A DNA stretch of 64,000 nt from an uncultured Flavobacteriaceae bacterium (GCA_947489085.1 CANLCJ010000024.1:1-64000); one strand, 5' to 3'. Positions 33,227 through 43,561 are shown, counted from the first letter of the stretch. The notes: generated by a model from the sequence alone, not told the origin. Translations and numbers: made by a program.

Positions 33227-33314
33227 AATTATTAATTCAATCCTATTAAAAGGAAAAGGTTACTTGTTCTTTTCAAAAAAGTATCCAATGTATTATAAAG
33301 TGTCACAATGGCAC

Positions 33315-34973
<1,659 letters not shown>

Positions 34974-35155
34974 TTATAGCAGAATTGTTTTTCAACTATT
35001 TAGAGAATACTATTTTTTTTAAAAACTTAAGTTTAAACTTGTATTCTGTTTTGGTTTAGCCTACAATCTATTAGTATTTTGTTTTGTATGTATATTCGGG
35101 TTTAAAATTTATAAAAACCTCTTTGGTAATCTCCCTAAAAATGGCTCGAATTAAA

Positions 35156-36460
35156 CTATTCCACAACTTCAGCATATAAGTCGAAATCTTCTGCTTCTGT
35201 AACTTTTACTGTAGCGAATTCTCCTGTTTTTAAATAGGCCTTGGTGGCGTCTATTAAAACTTCGTTATCTACATCTGGCGAATCGAACTCTGTTCGGCCT
35301 ACAAAGTAATTACCTTCTTTTCTATCGATAACTACTTTAAACTCCTGCCCTATTTTTTGTTGATTGAGTTCCCAAGAAATTTGAGATTGTATCTCCATGA
35401 TTTGATTGGCACGGTCTATTTTAACATCTTCTGGAACATCATCTTCCAAATTGTAGGCATGGGTGTTTTCTTCGTGAGAATAGGTAAAACAGCCCAAACG
35501 CTCAAAACGCATGGCTTCAACCCATTCTTTTAAAATTTGAAAATCAGCTTCGGTTTCTCCCGGGTAGCCTACAATAAGTGTTGTTCTTATTGCCATTTCT
35601 GGCACTTTGGCTCTAAAGGTTTCTATAAGCTTAGTGGTTTTGGCTTGTGTTGTGCCTCGACGCATACTTTTTAAAATAGCATCAGAAATATGCTGTAAAG
35701 GAATATCTAAATAATTACAAATTTTAGGTTCGCGCTTCATTACATCTAGCACGTCTTCTGGAAAACCTGTTGGGAATGCGTAATGCAAACGAATCCATTC
35801 TATACCTTCTACTTTTACCAAAGCTTCTAAAAGCTCTGCTAAATTACGTTTCTTATACAGGTCTAAACCATAATAGGTTAAATCTTGAGCAATTAACACC
35901 AGCTCTTTAACACCGTTAGCTGCGAGTTTTTCGGCTTCTGTTACTAAATCTTCAATTGGAGTAGATTTGTGCTTGCCTCGCATTAACGGAATGGCACAAA
36001 AACTACAGGGACGGTCGCAACCTTCTGCTATTTTTAAATACGCATAATTTTTAGGTGTTGTGGTTAAACGTTCGCCTATTAATTCGTGCTTGTAATCGGC
36101 TCCCAAAGCTTTTAATAATCCCGGTAATTCTGTGGTGCCAAAATATTGATCTACATTAGGTATTTCCTTTTGTAAATCGGGCTTATAGCGCTCGCTTAAG
36201 CAACCTGTTACAAAGACTTTATCTACCTCTCCTGCTTCTTTCTTTTGCATAAATTCTAAAATAGTATTTACGCTTTCTTCCTTGGCATTATTAATAAAAC
36301 CGCAGGTGTTTATTACAACTACATTTCCTTCTTCTTCGTGTACAACATCTTTACCGCTAGCTTTAAGTTGGCCCATAAGTACCTCGCTATCGTATACATT
36401 CTTGCTACATCCTAAGGTAACAACGTTTATCTTGTTTTTTTTGAGTGATTTTGTACGCAT
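35156..36460 (-). CDS. rimO: Ribosomal protein S12 methylthiotransferase RimO
   Basis: A 434-residue radical-SAM methylthiotransferase that modifies the conserved aspartate of ribosomal protein S12. The N-terminal UPF0004 domain has cluster cysteines C18, C53 and C87 (TLGCSKN, NTCGFI, TGCLSE). The radical-SAM cluster is C148, C152, C155 (EGCDRPCSFCAIP), and a TRAM domain closes the protein (GEFATVKVTEAEDFDLYAEV). SLRTKS-type extensions at the N-terminus are minor. It belongs to the translation cluster rpmB-rpmG-DUF4295-ftsY-rimO. Confidence 0.96.
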   Translation of the reverse strand: MRTKSLKKNKINVVTLGCSKNVYDSEVLMGQLKASGKDVVHEEEGNVVVINTCGFINNAKEESVNTILEFMQKKEAGEVDKVFVTGCLSERYKPDLQKEIPNVDQYFGTTELPGLLKALGADYKHELIGERLTTTPKNYAYLKIAEGCDRPCSFCAIPLMRGKHKSTPIEDLVTEAEKLAANGVKELVLIAQDLTYYGLDLYKKRNLAELLEALVKVEGIEWIRLHYAFPTGFPEDVLDVMKREPKICNYLDIPLQHISDAILKSMRRGTTQAKTTKLIETFRAKVPEMAIRTTLIVGYPGETEADFQILKEWVEAMRFERLGCFTYSHEENTHAYNLEDDVPEDVKIDRANQIMEIQSQISWELNQQKIGQEFKVVIDRKEGNYFVGRTEFDSPDVDNEVLIDATKAYLKTGEFATVKVTEAEDFDLYAEVVE

Positions 36461-36542
36461 AGTCTTTGTAAATCAATGCGCAAAGATACAACTTAATTAA
36501 ACCTTTTGTATATTTAAGTGTCCTAAAATATAAACCTGCTTT

Positions 36543-36884
36543 ATGAACTATTAGACCATTTTACTGCTGGTATTCACCCCTCTTTTATATATTACATTTT
36601 CGTTATTTGAAGATCCGTCAACTGTTTTTTCGTATTATTTGTCTACTTCGAAAAGTATTTTTTTGAAAGGTATTATTTATACAGACAAAATAGTATTGCC
36701 TAGAGCTGTGAAAGTGGGTATGAATAAAATTGAAATAGGGCAAGTTTTTAATTGTGTGCTTGACTCAAATAAAAATGTTTTCAGGATTTATGATACTGAC
36801 GGTTTAATAGAAATTGTTCTTAATTTTAATCCATCGGGCAAAATCTTTGCTATTGAGGTTAATACTAGTGGGTATGTGTCTTAG
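36543..36884 (+). pseudogene. Small exported or membrane protein gene with TAG at codon 4
   Basis: A 114-codon frame begins ATG-AAC-TAT-TAG and then stays open: TILLLVFTPLLYITF, a signal-like hydrophobic helix, follows directly, then a beta-rich domain (IIYTDKIVLPRAVKVGMNKI, IYDTDGLIEIVLNFNPSGKI) to a normal stop at 36884. The stop at codon 4 (36552-36554) interrupts an otherwise coherent secreted-protein layout; one base change from AAG, CAG or GAG would explain it. A TTG at 36639 could start an 81-residue protein lacking the helix. The protein family is not recognised. It is inserted on the plus strand between ftsY and rimO. Confidence 0.45.
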
Positions 36885-37057
36885 TTTACATTTTCCGTGG
36901 AGATATATCAAAGCTACGGTTGTGCTAGTGCTTGTTGTACATTAAACCCTTAAGTTACTATCATGAATAAGTAAAATACTTGTAGAGATTATATTTTCAT
37001 ACAGGCTCTTAAAGTAGTTTATTTATAGATTTTTGTTGGGGTACTAGCAACCAACTC

Positions 37058-38011
37058 TTACTTGAAGAAGGAGTCTACAAATTCGTATTTATTGAATACT
37101 TGTAAATCGTCAATACCTTCACCAACACCAATATATTTTACAGGAATTTTAAATTGATCGGATATGCCAATTACAACGCCACCTTTTGCGGTACCGTCTA
37201 ATTTTGTAACTGCTAAAGAGGTTACTTCTGTTGCTGCCGTAAACTGTTTGGCTTGTTCGAACGCATTTTGCCCTGTAGAACCATCGAGTACTAAAAGTAC
37301 ATCGTGAGGGGCATCTCCAACCACTTTTTGCATAACGCGTTTTACTTTAGTAAGCTCATTCATTAAATTAACTTTGTTGTGCAAACGCCCTGCAGTATCT
37401 ATAATAACTACATCGGCCTCTTGCGTAACAGCGCTATTCAACGTATCGAAGGCTACAGATGCGGGATCGCTTCCCATAGATTGCTTTACAATAGGCACAT
37501 CTACGCGGTCTGCCCAAACCTGTAATTGGTCTATTGCTGCCGCTCGAAACGTATCTGCTGCGCCAAGCACCACCTTAAGCCCTTGCTTTTTAAATTGGCT
37601 TGCCAGTTTTCCTATGGTTGTGGTTTTACCTACACCATTAACGCCCACTACCATCATTACATAGGGTGCTTTGGTTTTGGGTATGGTAAAATCTGTATCT
37701 TCTCCTGTATTAATTTCTGAAAGTAAACCTGCTATTTCTTCACGTAATATTTTGTTAAGCTCGTCTGTTCCTAAATATTTATCTTTTGCCACTCTTGCCT
37801 CAATGCGATCTATAATTTTAAGCGTGGTATTTACACCTACATCGCTAGACACCAAAATCTCCTCTAAGTTATCTAAAACTTCATCATCTACTTTAGATTT
37901 GCCTGCTACAGCTTTACTTAGCTTGCCAAAAAAGCTAGATTTGGATTTCTCTAGCCCTTTATCTAAAGTTTCTTTTTTTTCTGACGAGAATATTTTTTTG
38001 AAAAAGCTCAT
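37058..38011 (-). CDS. ftsY: Signal recognition particle receptor FtsY
   Basis: A 317-residue FtsY, the membrane-associated GTPase that receives SRP-ribosome complexes. It has only a short basic N-terminus instead of the long acidic A domain of E. coli, then the four-helix N domain and the G domain. G1 is GVNGVGKTTT (123-132), with AADTFRAAAIDQL, IDTAGRLHNK (G3) and VTKLDGTAKGG (G4 and following). The closing GVGEGIDDLQVFNKYEFVDS is typical. It sits in the conserved ribosomal-protein/ftsY/rimO neighbourhood. Confidence 0.97.
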   Translation of the reverse strand: MSFFKKIFSSEKKETLDKGLEKSKSSFFGKLSKAVAGKSKVDDEVLDNLEEILVSSDVGVNTTLKIIDRIEARVAKDKYLGTDELNKILREEIAGLLSEINTGEDTDFTIPKTKAPYVMMVVGVNGVGKTTTIGKLASQFKKQGLKVVLGAADTFRAAAIDQLQVWADRVDVPIVKQSMGSDPASVAFDTLNSAVTQEADVVIIDTAGRLHNKVNLMNELTKVKRVMQKVVGDAPHDVLLVLDGSTGQNAFEQAKQFTAATEVTSLAVTKLDGTAKGGVVIGISDQFKIPVKYIGVGEGIDDLQVFNKYEFVDSFFK

Positions 38012-38336
38012 GTATTCTTATTTATACGTTAAAATACTATAGCATTTTAACAGATTCTTTGTTTTGGCTCAAGCACATTATGATATATATGACACTAATA
38101 AATACTTTATCAGCATCTAGCATGGTTTCAATGCTTTTCGACATAAAACTGTTGATTCTTTTAGTTTTTTAAACTCATAAAGTTTCAACCACTTGATTTA
38201 CGTACAAATCTCTAATAACAAATTTCTTGCCTTTGTATTGCACCTGAAATATTGTCATAAATTTTGTTTGAATGCTAAATATAAAAAAAGCTGCTATCTT
38301 AATAGACAGCAGCTTTAAATATTATATTGTAGACGC
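38012..38336. other. Intergenic region between ftsY and the DUF4295 gene
   Basis: 325 bases. It contains the terminator of the rpmB-rpmG-DUF4295 unit at 38283-38316. A 27-codon minus-strand frame at 38175-38258 (starting MTIFQVQYKGKKF) has a protein-like look but no support, and further in-frame coding-like sequence appears after two stops, so it may be a relic. A promoter for ftsY could lie here but none matches the consensus convincingly. Confidence 0.4.
38283..38316 (-). terminator. Intrinsic terminator after the DUF4295 gene
   Basis: AAAGCTGCTATCT pairs with AGACAGCAGCTTT with one mismatch, and the minus strand runs into seven T residues. It follows the DUF4295 stop by 20 bases and separates the ribosomal-protein unit from ftsY. 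Confidence 0.8.
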
Positions 38337-38489
38337 TTATTTTTTCTTTAAAAAATCGTTTACTAAGTCTGGGCTCATTACTGATTCTACGAACATGTAA
38401 GCTCCTGTTTTTGGAGACTTCACCATTTTTATGGCTTTTGTTAATCTTTTAGAACCTGTTTGTAACGATGCTACTGCTTTTTTTGCCAT
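38337..38489 (-). CDS. DUF4295 family small basic protein
   Basis: A 50-residue, strongly basic protein (MAKKAVASLQTGSKRLTKAI, then KMVKSPKTGAYMFVESVM and a KKK end). It matches the DUF4295 family, which in Bacteroidota always follows rpmB and rpmG and is suspected to be a ribosome-associated protein. The ATG at 38489 lies 44 bases after the rpmG stop. The terminator just beyond it marks the end of the transcript. The function is not established. Confidence 0.85.
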   Translation of the reverse strand: MAKKAVASLQTGSKRLTKAIKMVKSPKTGAYMFVESVMSPDLVNDFLKKK

Positions 38490-38533
38490 GGCTTTATACT
38501 TTTTTGCTTTACACTAGTGTAGGTAAAACGTTG

Positions 38534-38716
38534 TTACTTAATTTCTTTGTGAACAGTCATTTTCTTTAGAATAGGATTAAATTTCTTTAATTCCATTCTA
38601 TCTGGAGTGTTCTTTTTATTTTTAGTAGTAATGTATCTTGAAGTTCCTGGCTTACCAGTTCCTTTATGTTCTGTACACTCTAATATTACTTGTATTCTAT
38701 TACCTTTCTTTGCCAT
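38534..38716 (-). CDS. rpmG: 50S ribosomal protein L33
   Basis: A 60-residue L33 (bL33): [20 protein letters not shown], then [19 protein letters not shown] and [20 protein letters not shown]. It lacks the four zinc-binding cysteines of C+ paralogs, having a single cysteine. It lies 24 bases downstream of rpmB in the conserved rpmB-rpmG-DUF4295 order and should be co-transcribed from the promoter at 39019-39048. Confidence 0.96.
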   Translation of the reverse strand: MAKKGNRIQVILECTEHKGTGKPGTSRYITTKNKKNTPDRMELKKFNPILKKMTVHKEIK

Positions 38717-38740
38717 TTTGTGCTACTTAAACTATGACTA

Positions 38741-38977
38741 TTATTTTAAAAATCCTTTAGATTTAGCCTCTTTGATAGCGGCTGAAATCCCTATTTTATT
38801 GATAGTTTTTAAAGCAGAAGTAGACACTTTTAAAGTTACCCATTTGTCCTCTTCTGGAATGTAAAAACGTTTTTTCACTAAGTTCGCGTTAAATTTGCGC
38901 TTAGTTCTATTTAATGCATGAGACACGTTGTTTCCAACCATTGCCTTCTTTCCTGTAAGTTCACAAACTCTTGACAT
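38741..38977 (-). CDS. rpmB: 50S ribosomal protein L28
   Basis: A 78-residue L28 (bL28): it opens with [20 protein letters not shown] and continues [18 protein letters not shown] to [20 protein letters not shown] single cysteine remains, so it is the zinc-free form. It is the first gene of the ribosomal-protein unit and has a fully consensus promoter 42 bases upstream. Confidence 0.97.
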   Translation of the reverse strand: MSRVCELTGKKAMVGNNVSHALNRTKRKFNANLVKKRFYIPEEDKWVTLKVSTSALKTINKIGISAAIKEAKSKGFLK

Positions 38978-39018
38978 TATTCTTAACTTTAAATTTCTTG
39001 TTGCTTAAAAACGAGGTG

Positions 39019-39048
39019 CAAATATATTAAAAATTCGGGTTATGACAA
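39019..39048 (-). promoter_or_regulatory. Consensus promoter of rpmB-rpmG-DUF4295
   Basis: On the minus strand a TTG (39048-39046), exactly 19 bases, and TATATTTG (39026-39019) reproduce the Bacteroidota housekeeping promoter. Transcription would begin near 39013, giving a leader of about 36 bases before rpmB. Confidence 0.7.
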
Positions 39049-39059
39049 TTAAAAAGAGA

Positions 39060-40310
39060 TCATTTTTTTAAAATTTCTTTTTCCAGCAATTCAAGAGCTT
39101 TGTTAACAGCACGTTTTATAACACGTTTTCTATCTGTGCCTAAAGTAAATTTCTCTGAAATAACAGCATTTTTTGTAGCTACAGCAATGTAAACCGTACC
39201 TATATCTGCACTGGCTTCGCCTTTAGACGGTCCTGCGTTTCCTGTCGTTGCAATACCGTAATCGGCATGAAGTAACTGGCGTACATTTTTAGCCATGGCT
39301 TCTGCTACTGCTGCGCTTACTACAGAGTGTGTATTAATAATTTGCTCTGAGACCTCTAATATTTTAACTTTAGTTTCTGTTGCATAAGTTACCATCCCTC
39401 CCTTAAAGTAAGTGGATGCACCTGCATTTTGCGTAAATTTTTCTGCTAAGGCACCTCCTGTACAACTTTCTGCTACTGCTAGTGTTTTTTTAGCTTGCGT
39501 AAGTTGTTTTGCTATTAAAAGTTCTAAAGAGGTTACCTCATCCTCAAAACCGACAAAGACATCTTCTATTAATGGTAAAAGTGTATTTATTTGAGCTGCT
39601 ACTTCTTGTTTTACCTCTTCTTCTATAAAACCTTTGGAGCTTAAGCGCAACCGCACACTGCCTAAGTTTGGTAAATAGGCTAATTTTATGGTGCTGGGTA
39701 ATGCATCTTCCCATGCTTCTATACGCTTAGCAATGGTACTTTCGCCTATACCCTGTGTTAATAAGGTTTTGTGTAATATAAAAGGACAATTGTATTTTGC
39801 TTTTAGCGCTGGAACAACCTGTTCTTTTACGAGTTTTTTCATCTCGAATGGCACACCTGGTAAGGCTATAAATGTTTTATTCCTATTTTCTAATAACATC
39901 CCTGGTGCTGTACCTATGGTATTCATAAGTACTTTTGCTTTAGATGGTACTAAAGCTTGGTCTTTATTTACTTGCAACAAAACACCCCTGCCGTGTTTTT
40001 TCCACAAGGTTTCTATATTTTTTAGTACACCTGTATCTCTTACAAGTGTATCTGCAAAATATTCTGCTATGGTTTTCTTAGTTATATCATCTTTTGTTGG
40101 CCCTAATCCTCCTGTTATAATGATAATATCTGCACGACCTTCTGCTGCTTTAAAAGCTCTGAGTATATGCGGCTTGTCGTCTTGAATAGAAGTTATTTGA
40201 TATATGGATACGCCTATTTCATTTAATGTTTTGGCTATAAATGCAGAGTTTGTATCTATTACTTGACCAATAAGAAGCTCGTCGCCTATGGTTATTATTT
40301 CTGCTAACAT
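39060..40310 (-). CDS. cinA: CinA family protein (competence/damage-inducible protein A)
   Basis: A 416-residue two-domain CinA. The N-terminal MoaB/MogA-like domain (AEIITIGDELLIGQVIDTNS, ITGGLGPTKDDITK) has ADP-ribose/NAD-related pyrophosphatase activity in characterised members. The C-terminal domain (VAESCTGGALAEKFTQNAGA, GGMVTYATETKV, TGNAGPSKGEASADIGTVYI) is the nicotinamide-mononucleotide deamidase PncC. Together they recycle pyridine nucleotides. It is the last gene of a tight three-gene unit with the Hpt and FAH-family genes (gaps of 3 and 5 bases). Confidence 0.95.
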   Translation of the reverse strand: MLAEIITIGDELLIGQVIDTNSAFIAKTLNEIGVSIYQITSIQDDKPHILRAFKAAEGRADIIIITGGLGPTKDDITKKTIAEYFADTLVRDTGVLKNIETLWKKHGRGVLLQVNKDQALVPSKAKVLMNTIGTAPGMLLENRNKTFIALPGVPFEMKKLVKEQVVPALKAKYNCPFILHKTLLTQGIGESTIAKRIEAWEDALPSTIKLAYLPNLGSVRLRLSSKGFIEEEVKQEVAAQINTLLPLIEDVFVGFEDEVTSLELLIAKQLTQAKKTLAVAESCTGGALAEKFTQNAGASTYFKGGMVTYATETKVKILEVSEQIINTHSVVSAAVAEAMAKNVRQLLHADYGIATTGNAGPSKGEASADIGTVYIAVATKNAVISEKFTLGTDRKRVIKRAVNKALELLEKEILKK

Positions 40311-40315
40311 GTATT

Positions 40316-40657
40316 TTACAGTCCGAAGTCGGCTTTAATTTCTGCTACTGTTTTTTCTACTGCGGTAAGTACTATCTCTAACTTATCTGTTACGTCTACT
40401 TCCTTTTTTACAAATTTCCCCCAATCTTGCACTTCTATCAGGTCTTGTAATACGCCCAATTCGAATAGATCTATAGTAGGTTTCATTTTATGTGCTGCTT
40501 GGTAAGCGGTATGGTAATCGTTTTCAGCTACGGCTTGTTTTAAACGCGCCGCGTCTTCTGGCACTTCTTCTAAAAAAGTCGATGCTAGAGCCATGATAAA
40601 ATCTTGATCGTTATCTGCTAATTCTCGTACTCTTGATAATTTGTAATGTTGCTCCAT
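40316..40657 (-). CDS. Histidine phosphotransfer (Hpt) domain protein
   Basis: A 113-residue single-domain Hpt protein, a four-helix bundle that relays phosphoryl groups between receiver domains. The phosphorylatable histidine is H56 in AYQAAHKMKPTIDLFEL. It has the usual acidic first helix (DNDQDFIMALASTFLEEVPE). No histidine kinase or response regulator is encoded near it; its neighbours, 3 and 5 bases away, are a FAH-family hydrolase and cinA. It may be a shared cytoplasmic relay whose partners are elsewhere. Confidence 0.88.
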   Translation of the reverse strand: MEQHYKLSRVRELADNDQDFIMALASTFLEEVPEDAARLKQAVAENDYHTAYQAAHKMKPTIDLFELGVLQDLIEVQDWGKFVKKEVDVTDKLEIVLTAVEKTVAEIKADFGL

Positions 40658-40660
40658 GTT

Positions 40661-41272
40661 CTATTTTACTGTTATATGAAACAGTTCTGTATTTTCTATA
40701 AATCCTTTTAGTTTATCGTTGGCTGTTACTTTACCTGTACCAGCTGGCGTGCCTGTAAATATAATGTCTCCTATCTTTAAAGTAAAATATTTCGAGATAT
40801 ATTCTATTAATTCATCTATTTTAAGGAGCATTTGTGCTGTATTGCCTTTTTGTACGACTTCTCCGTTTTTTTCTAGAGAGAAATTTATAGCGTTTACGTT
40901 AGAAAAAAATTCTTTAGACAGCCACTGCCCTACAACTGCGGCGCCATCGAATGCTTTGGCAGTCTCCCATGGCTGCCCTTCTGCTTTTAAACGTTGTTGT
41001 ACGTCTCTTGCTGTAAAGTCGATACCTAAACCTATTTCTTTATAATATTTATGTGCAAATTTTTTGTCGATGTGCTTGCCTACCCTATTTATTTTTATCA
41101 AAATTTCTACTTCATAATGCACATCGTTAGAAAAATCTGGAATAAAAAAAGGCTGTTTTTTTAATAATATTGCCGTATCTGGCTTTAAAAAAATTATGGG
41201 ATACTTTGGTCTTTTTTGTACTAACGCTTCTGTATCTGTTCCATAATTACTGCCAATGCAAATTAATTTCAT
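40661..41272 (-). CDS. Fumarylacetoacetate hydrolase family protein
   Basis: A 203-residue FAH-fold enzyme. It has the family's opening strand and lid (MKLICIGSNYGTD), the metal-binding glutamates in VHYEVEILIKINRVGKHID, the GLGIDFTARDVQQRLKAEGQ segment with its conserved aspartate, and KIGDIIFTGTPAGTGKV near the end. Members act as acylpyruvases, oxaloacetate decarboxylases or hydratases; the small single-domain form here resembles the acylpyruvate hydrolase/oxaloacetate tautomerase group. The exact substrate is unresolved. It heads the unit with the Hpt protein and cinA. Confidence 0.92.
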   Translation of the reverse strand: MKLICIGSNYGTDTEALVQKRPKYPIIFLKPDTAILLKKQPFFIPDFSNDVHYEVEILIKINRVGKHIDKKFAHKYYKEIGLGIDFTARDVQQRLKAEGQPWETAKAFDGAAVVGQWLSKEFFSNVNAINFSLEKNGEVVQKGNTAQMLLKIDELIEYISKYFTLKIGDIIFTGTPAGTGKVTANDKLKGFIENTELFHITVK

Positions 41273-41351
41273 AACATTTTAGGTATTCCGCTAAGGTTTA
41301 ACGTCTTATTTTGCGTTTTATTTTATAGCGTAATTGGTTGTAAATTCAATT

Positions 41352-42125
41352 CTAAAACTTATTGTTAAAGCTTCTAAGTTTTATTGCTGTAAGCACTTTT
41401 TTAGTGTATAATGGGAAATCTGCGTTTAGAATCCATCCAAAATAACCTGGTTCTTTTTCTAAAACTTCTGTAACTAATTTTCCTTTATGTTTTCCAAAGG
41501 AAAAGCACTCTAAACCTTCTTTGTTGTATATAAGAAATCCTGCAAAATCGGCAAACTTCTTTCTTGAGCTAAACTCTGCCAAAAACTTTGTGTCGTTTTC
41601 TAACTCATCATAACGCTCTATTTGTGCTTTTAAAACCTCGTAAGTGGCATTGGTGTCTGCTTCTGCACTATGCGCGCCATCTAAATTTTTATCGCAATAA
41701 AACTTGTAAGCTGCACTTAATGTGCGTTGTTCCATTTTATGAAATATAGTTTGTACATCTACAGAATGTCTGTTTTTCATTTCAAAATCTACATCGGCGC
41801 GCAGCATTTCTTCTGCCAGAAGTGGAATATCGAAACGGTTGGAATTAAAACCACCTAAATCAGAATCCTTAATAAGATTGTGTATCTCTTTCGCTAAGGT
41901 TTTAAACGTGGGTTTATCGGCAACATCTTCGTTCGAAATACCATGTATTGCTGTTACCTCTTCTGGAATTTGCATTTCTGGATTTACCAACCACGTATGC
42001 CGTTCTTCTTTGCCATTAGGATGTACTTTTAAAATTGATATTTCTACAATTCTATCGCTTGTTATGTTTATTCCTGTTGTTTCTAAATCGAAAAAACAAA
42101 TGGGTTTCGTGAGGTTTAACTGCAT
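41352..42125 (-). CDS. DnaQ-like 3'-5' exonuclease
   Basis: A 257-residue DEDDh exonuclease. Motif ExoI is CFFDLETTGI, ExoII is LGGFNSNRFDIPLL, and ExoIII includes DGAHSAEADTNATYEVL with the HxxxxD pair. A C-terminal stretch (FSFGKHKGKLVTEVLEKEPG, then YFGWIL) matches the DUF3820-like or exodeoxyribonuclease X-like tail that binds substrate. It could be a proofreading-like or repair nuclease; the replicative proofreader would more often carry a PHP or polymerase context, which is absent. It is upstream of the FAH-Hpt-cinA unit by 79 bases. Confidence 0.9.
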   Translation of the reverse strand: MQLNLTKPICFFDLETTGINITSDRIVEISILKVHPNGKEERHTWLVNPEMQIPEEVTAIHGISNEDVADKPTFKTLAKEIHNLIKDSDLGGFNSNRFDIPLLAEEMLRADVDFEMKNRHSVDVQTIFHKMEQRTLSAAYKFYCDKNLDGAHSAEADTNATYEVLKAQIERYDELENDTKFLAEFSSRKKFADFAGFLIYNKEGLECFSFGKHKGKLVTEVLEKEPGYFGWILNADFPLYTKKVLTAIKLRSFNNKF

Positions 42126-42164
42126 TAATTTTTAATTACGGTTTTGTCGTATGTTAACAAAAAT

Positions 42165-42197
42165 AAAAAAACCCAACCGTTTTGGGTTGGGCTTTTT
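42165..42197 (-). terminator. Intrinsic terminator of the E2 gene
   Basis: CCCAACC pairs with GGTTGGG around a short loop; on the minus strand it is followed by seven T residues. It begins 17 bases beyond the E2 stop codon, before the exonuclease gene. Confidence 0.82.
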
Positions 42198-42213
42198 GCC
42201 TTTTATTTTTCGT

Positions 42214-43518
42214 TTACACAATTCTACTAGTGTCCCAGGCTTCTAGGTGGTCTTTTACTGCTTTTACAAATAAACCTCCTAAGGCTCCATTAACAACCCT
42301 ATGGTCGTAAGAATGGGATAAAAACATTCTGTAACGTATCCCTATAAAATCGCCTTGTGGGGTTTCTATAACTGCTGGTACTTTTCGTATGGCTCCCAAT
42401 GCCAGAATGCCTACTTGAGGTTGGTTTATTATTGGCGTTCCCATAAGACTCTCAAAAGACCCCACGTTTGTTACAGTGTAAGTGCCTTCTTTTACATCGT
42501 CTGGTTTTAAATTATTTGTTCGAGCTCTATGCGCCAAATCGTTAACTTGGCGTGTCATACCTACCAGATTTAATTGATCTGCATTTTTTATTACGGGCAC
42601 TATAAGGTCTCCATTAGGCAATGCCGCCGCCATGCCTAAATTAATAGCTTTCTTTTTTATTATTTTATCACCATCTACCGCTGCATTAAGCATAGGGAAT
42701 TCTTTTAATGCCTTAGCTATAGCTTCCATGAAAATGGGGGTAAAGGTTAATTTCTCTCCTTCTCGCTTTTCGAAATCTGCCTTTATCTTATTTCTCCAGT
42801 TCCACACTTCTGTAACGTCTGCCTCTATAAAACTTTGCACGTGCGCCGAGGTTCTTAACGAATCCATCATATGCTGGGATATAATTTTCCCCATACGCGT
42901 CATCTCTACAATTTCATCTTCACCTTGCATTAAAACCGGAGTGCTTTGTACTGCTTTTTGAGCTATGTTTGCATGAGGCACAGTCACTTTTGGTACTGTT
43001 TTTTGCGCTCTTGTATCTAGATATGCTAAAATATCGTTTTTAGTAACTCTACCTTCTTTACCTGTTCCTGTTAAGGCATCCAATTCGTGTTGAGATATGC
43101 CTTCTTGTTGTGCTATATTTTTAACCAATGGCGAGTAAAACCGCTCTGTCGTAGACGTTACGCTTGTTGTTGCCATAACATCTTCTTTAGCTTGTTCTAC
43201 CTGCTTATTAAGCTGGTTTATAATATTGGGTTGTACTTCTGGTGTTTTTCCTTGGGTTGTTGCGTCCTCGGTATCAATTGCTGTTTCTATTACTGCTAGT
43301 ACTTGACCTACTTGGGCAACATCATTAACTTCAAATCGCTTTTCTATTAAAACACCTTCTACCTCACTTGGTACTTCACTATCCACCTTATCGGTTGCAA
43401 TTTCTAAAACAGCCTCGTCTAACTCTATTGTATCTCCTACTTCTTTTAGCCAAGTTGTTATTGTAGCCTCTGCAACGCTCTCTCCCATTTTCGGCAGTGT
43501 TAATTCGAACTTCCCCAT
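42214..43518 (-). CDS. 2-oxoacid dehydrogenase complex E2 (dihydrolipoamide acyltransferase)
   Basis: A 434-residue E2 acyltransferase. It has one lipoyl domain (1-80) with the lipoylated K44 in EIATDKVDSEV, an alanine/threonine-poor linker, an E3/E1-binding domain (YSPLVKNIAQQEGISQHELD, GTGKEGRVTKNDIL), and the catalytic domain from about residue 205. The catalytic motif reads DHRVVNGALGG: H406 is present, but the usual acidic residue of DHRxxDG is asparagine (N410). No E1 or E3 gene is adjacent. Similarity to the branched-chain-type group is suggested, but the substrate is not certain. It ends in a clear terminator. Confidence 0.92.
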   Translation of the reverse strand: MGKFELTLPKMGESVAEATITTWLKEVGDTIELDEAVLEIATDKVDSEVPSEVEGVLIEKRFEVNDVAQVGQVLAVIETAIDTEDATTQGKTPEVQPNIINQLNKQVEQAKEDVMATTSVTSTTERFYSPLVKNIAQQEGISQHELDALTGTGKEGRVTKNDILAYLDTRAQKTVPKVTVPHANIAQKAVQSTPVLMQGEDEIVEMTRMGKIISQHMMDSLRTSAHVQSFIEADVTEVWNWRNKIKADFEKREGEKLTFTPIFMEAIAKALKEFPMLNAAVDGDKIIKKKAINLGMAAALPNGDLIVPVIKNADQLNLVGMTRQVNDLAHRARTNNLKPDDVKEGTYTVTNVGSFESLMGTPIINQPQVGILALGAIRKVPAVIETPQGDFIGIRYRMFLSHSYDHRVVNGALGGLFVKAVKDHLEAWDTSRIV

Positions 43519-43553
43519 TGTTTAATTTAAAAGCTTTATTTAATTTCTGTTCT

Positions 43554-43561
43554 CAAAATTA
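43554..43561 (-). promoter_or_regulatory. Predicted -7 element of the E2 gene
   Basis: TAATTTTG on the minus strand matches TAnnTTTG and lies 35 bases before the E2 ATG, within the gap after the glycosyltransferase gene. No good -33 element is seen. Confidence 0.45.

Noticed and set aside
38175-38258. 27-codon minus-strand ORF between ftsY and the DUF4295 gene
   Set aside because: Protein-like to the eye but no promoter, no recognised family and no context; too short to call.
39688-40185. A 165-codon open frame on the plus strand
   Set aside because: It lies wholly antisense to cinA, whose frame has clear conserved domains. The antisense translation has no family resemblance and reflects codon bias of cinA.
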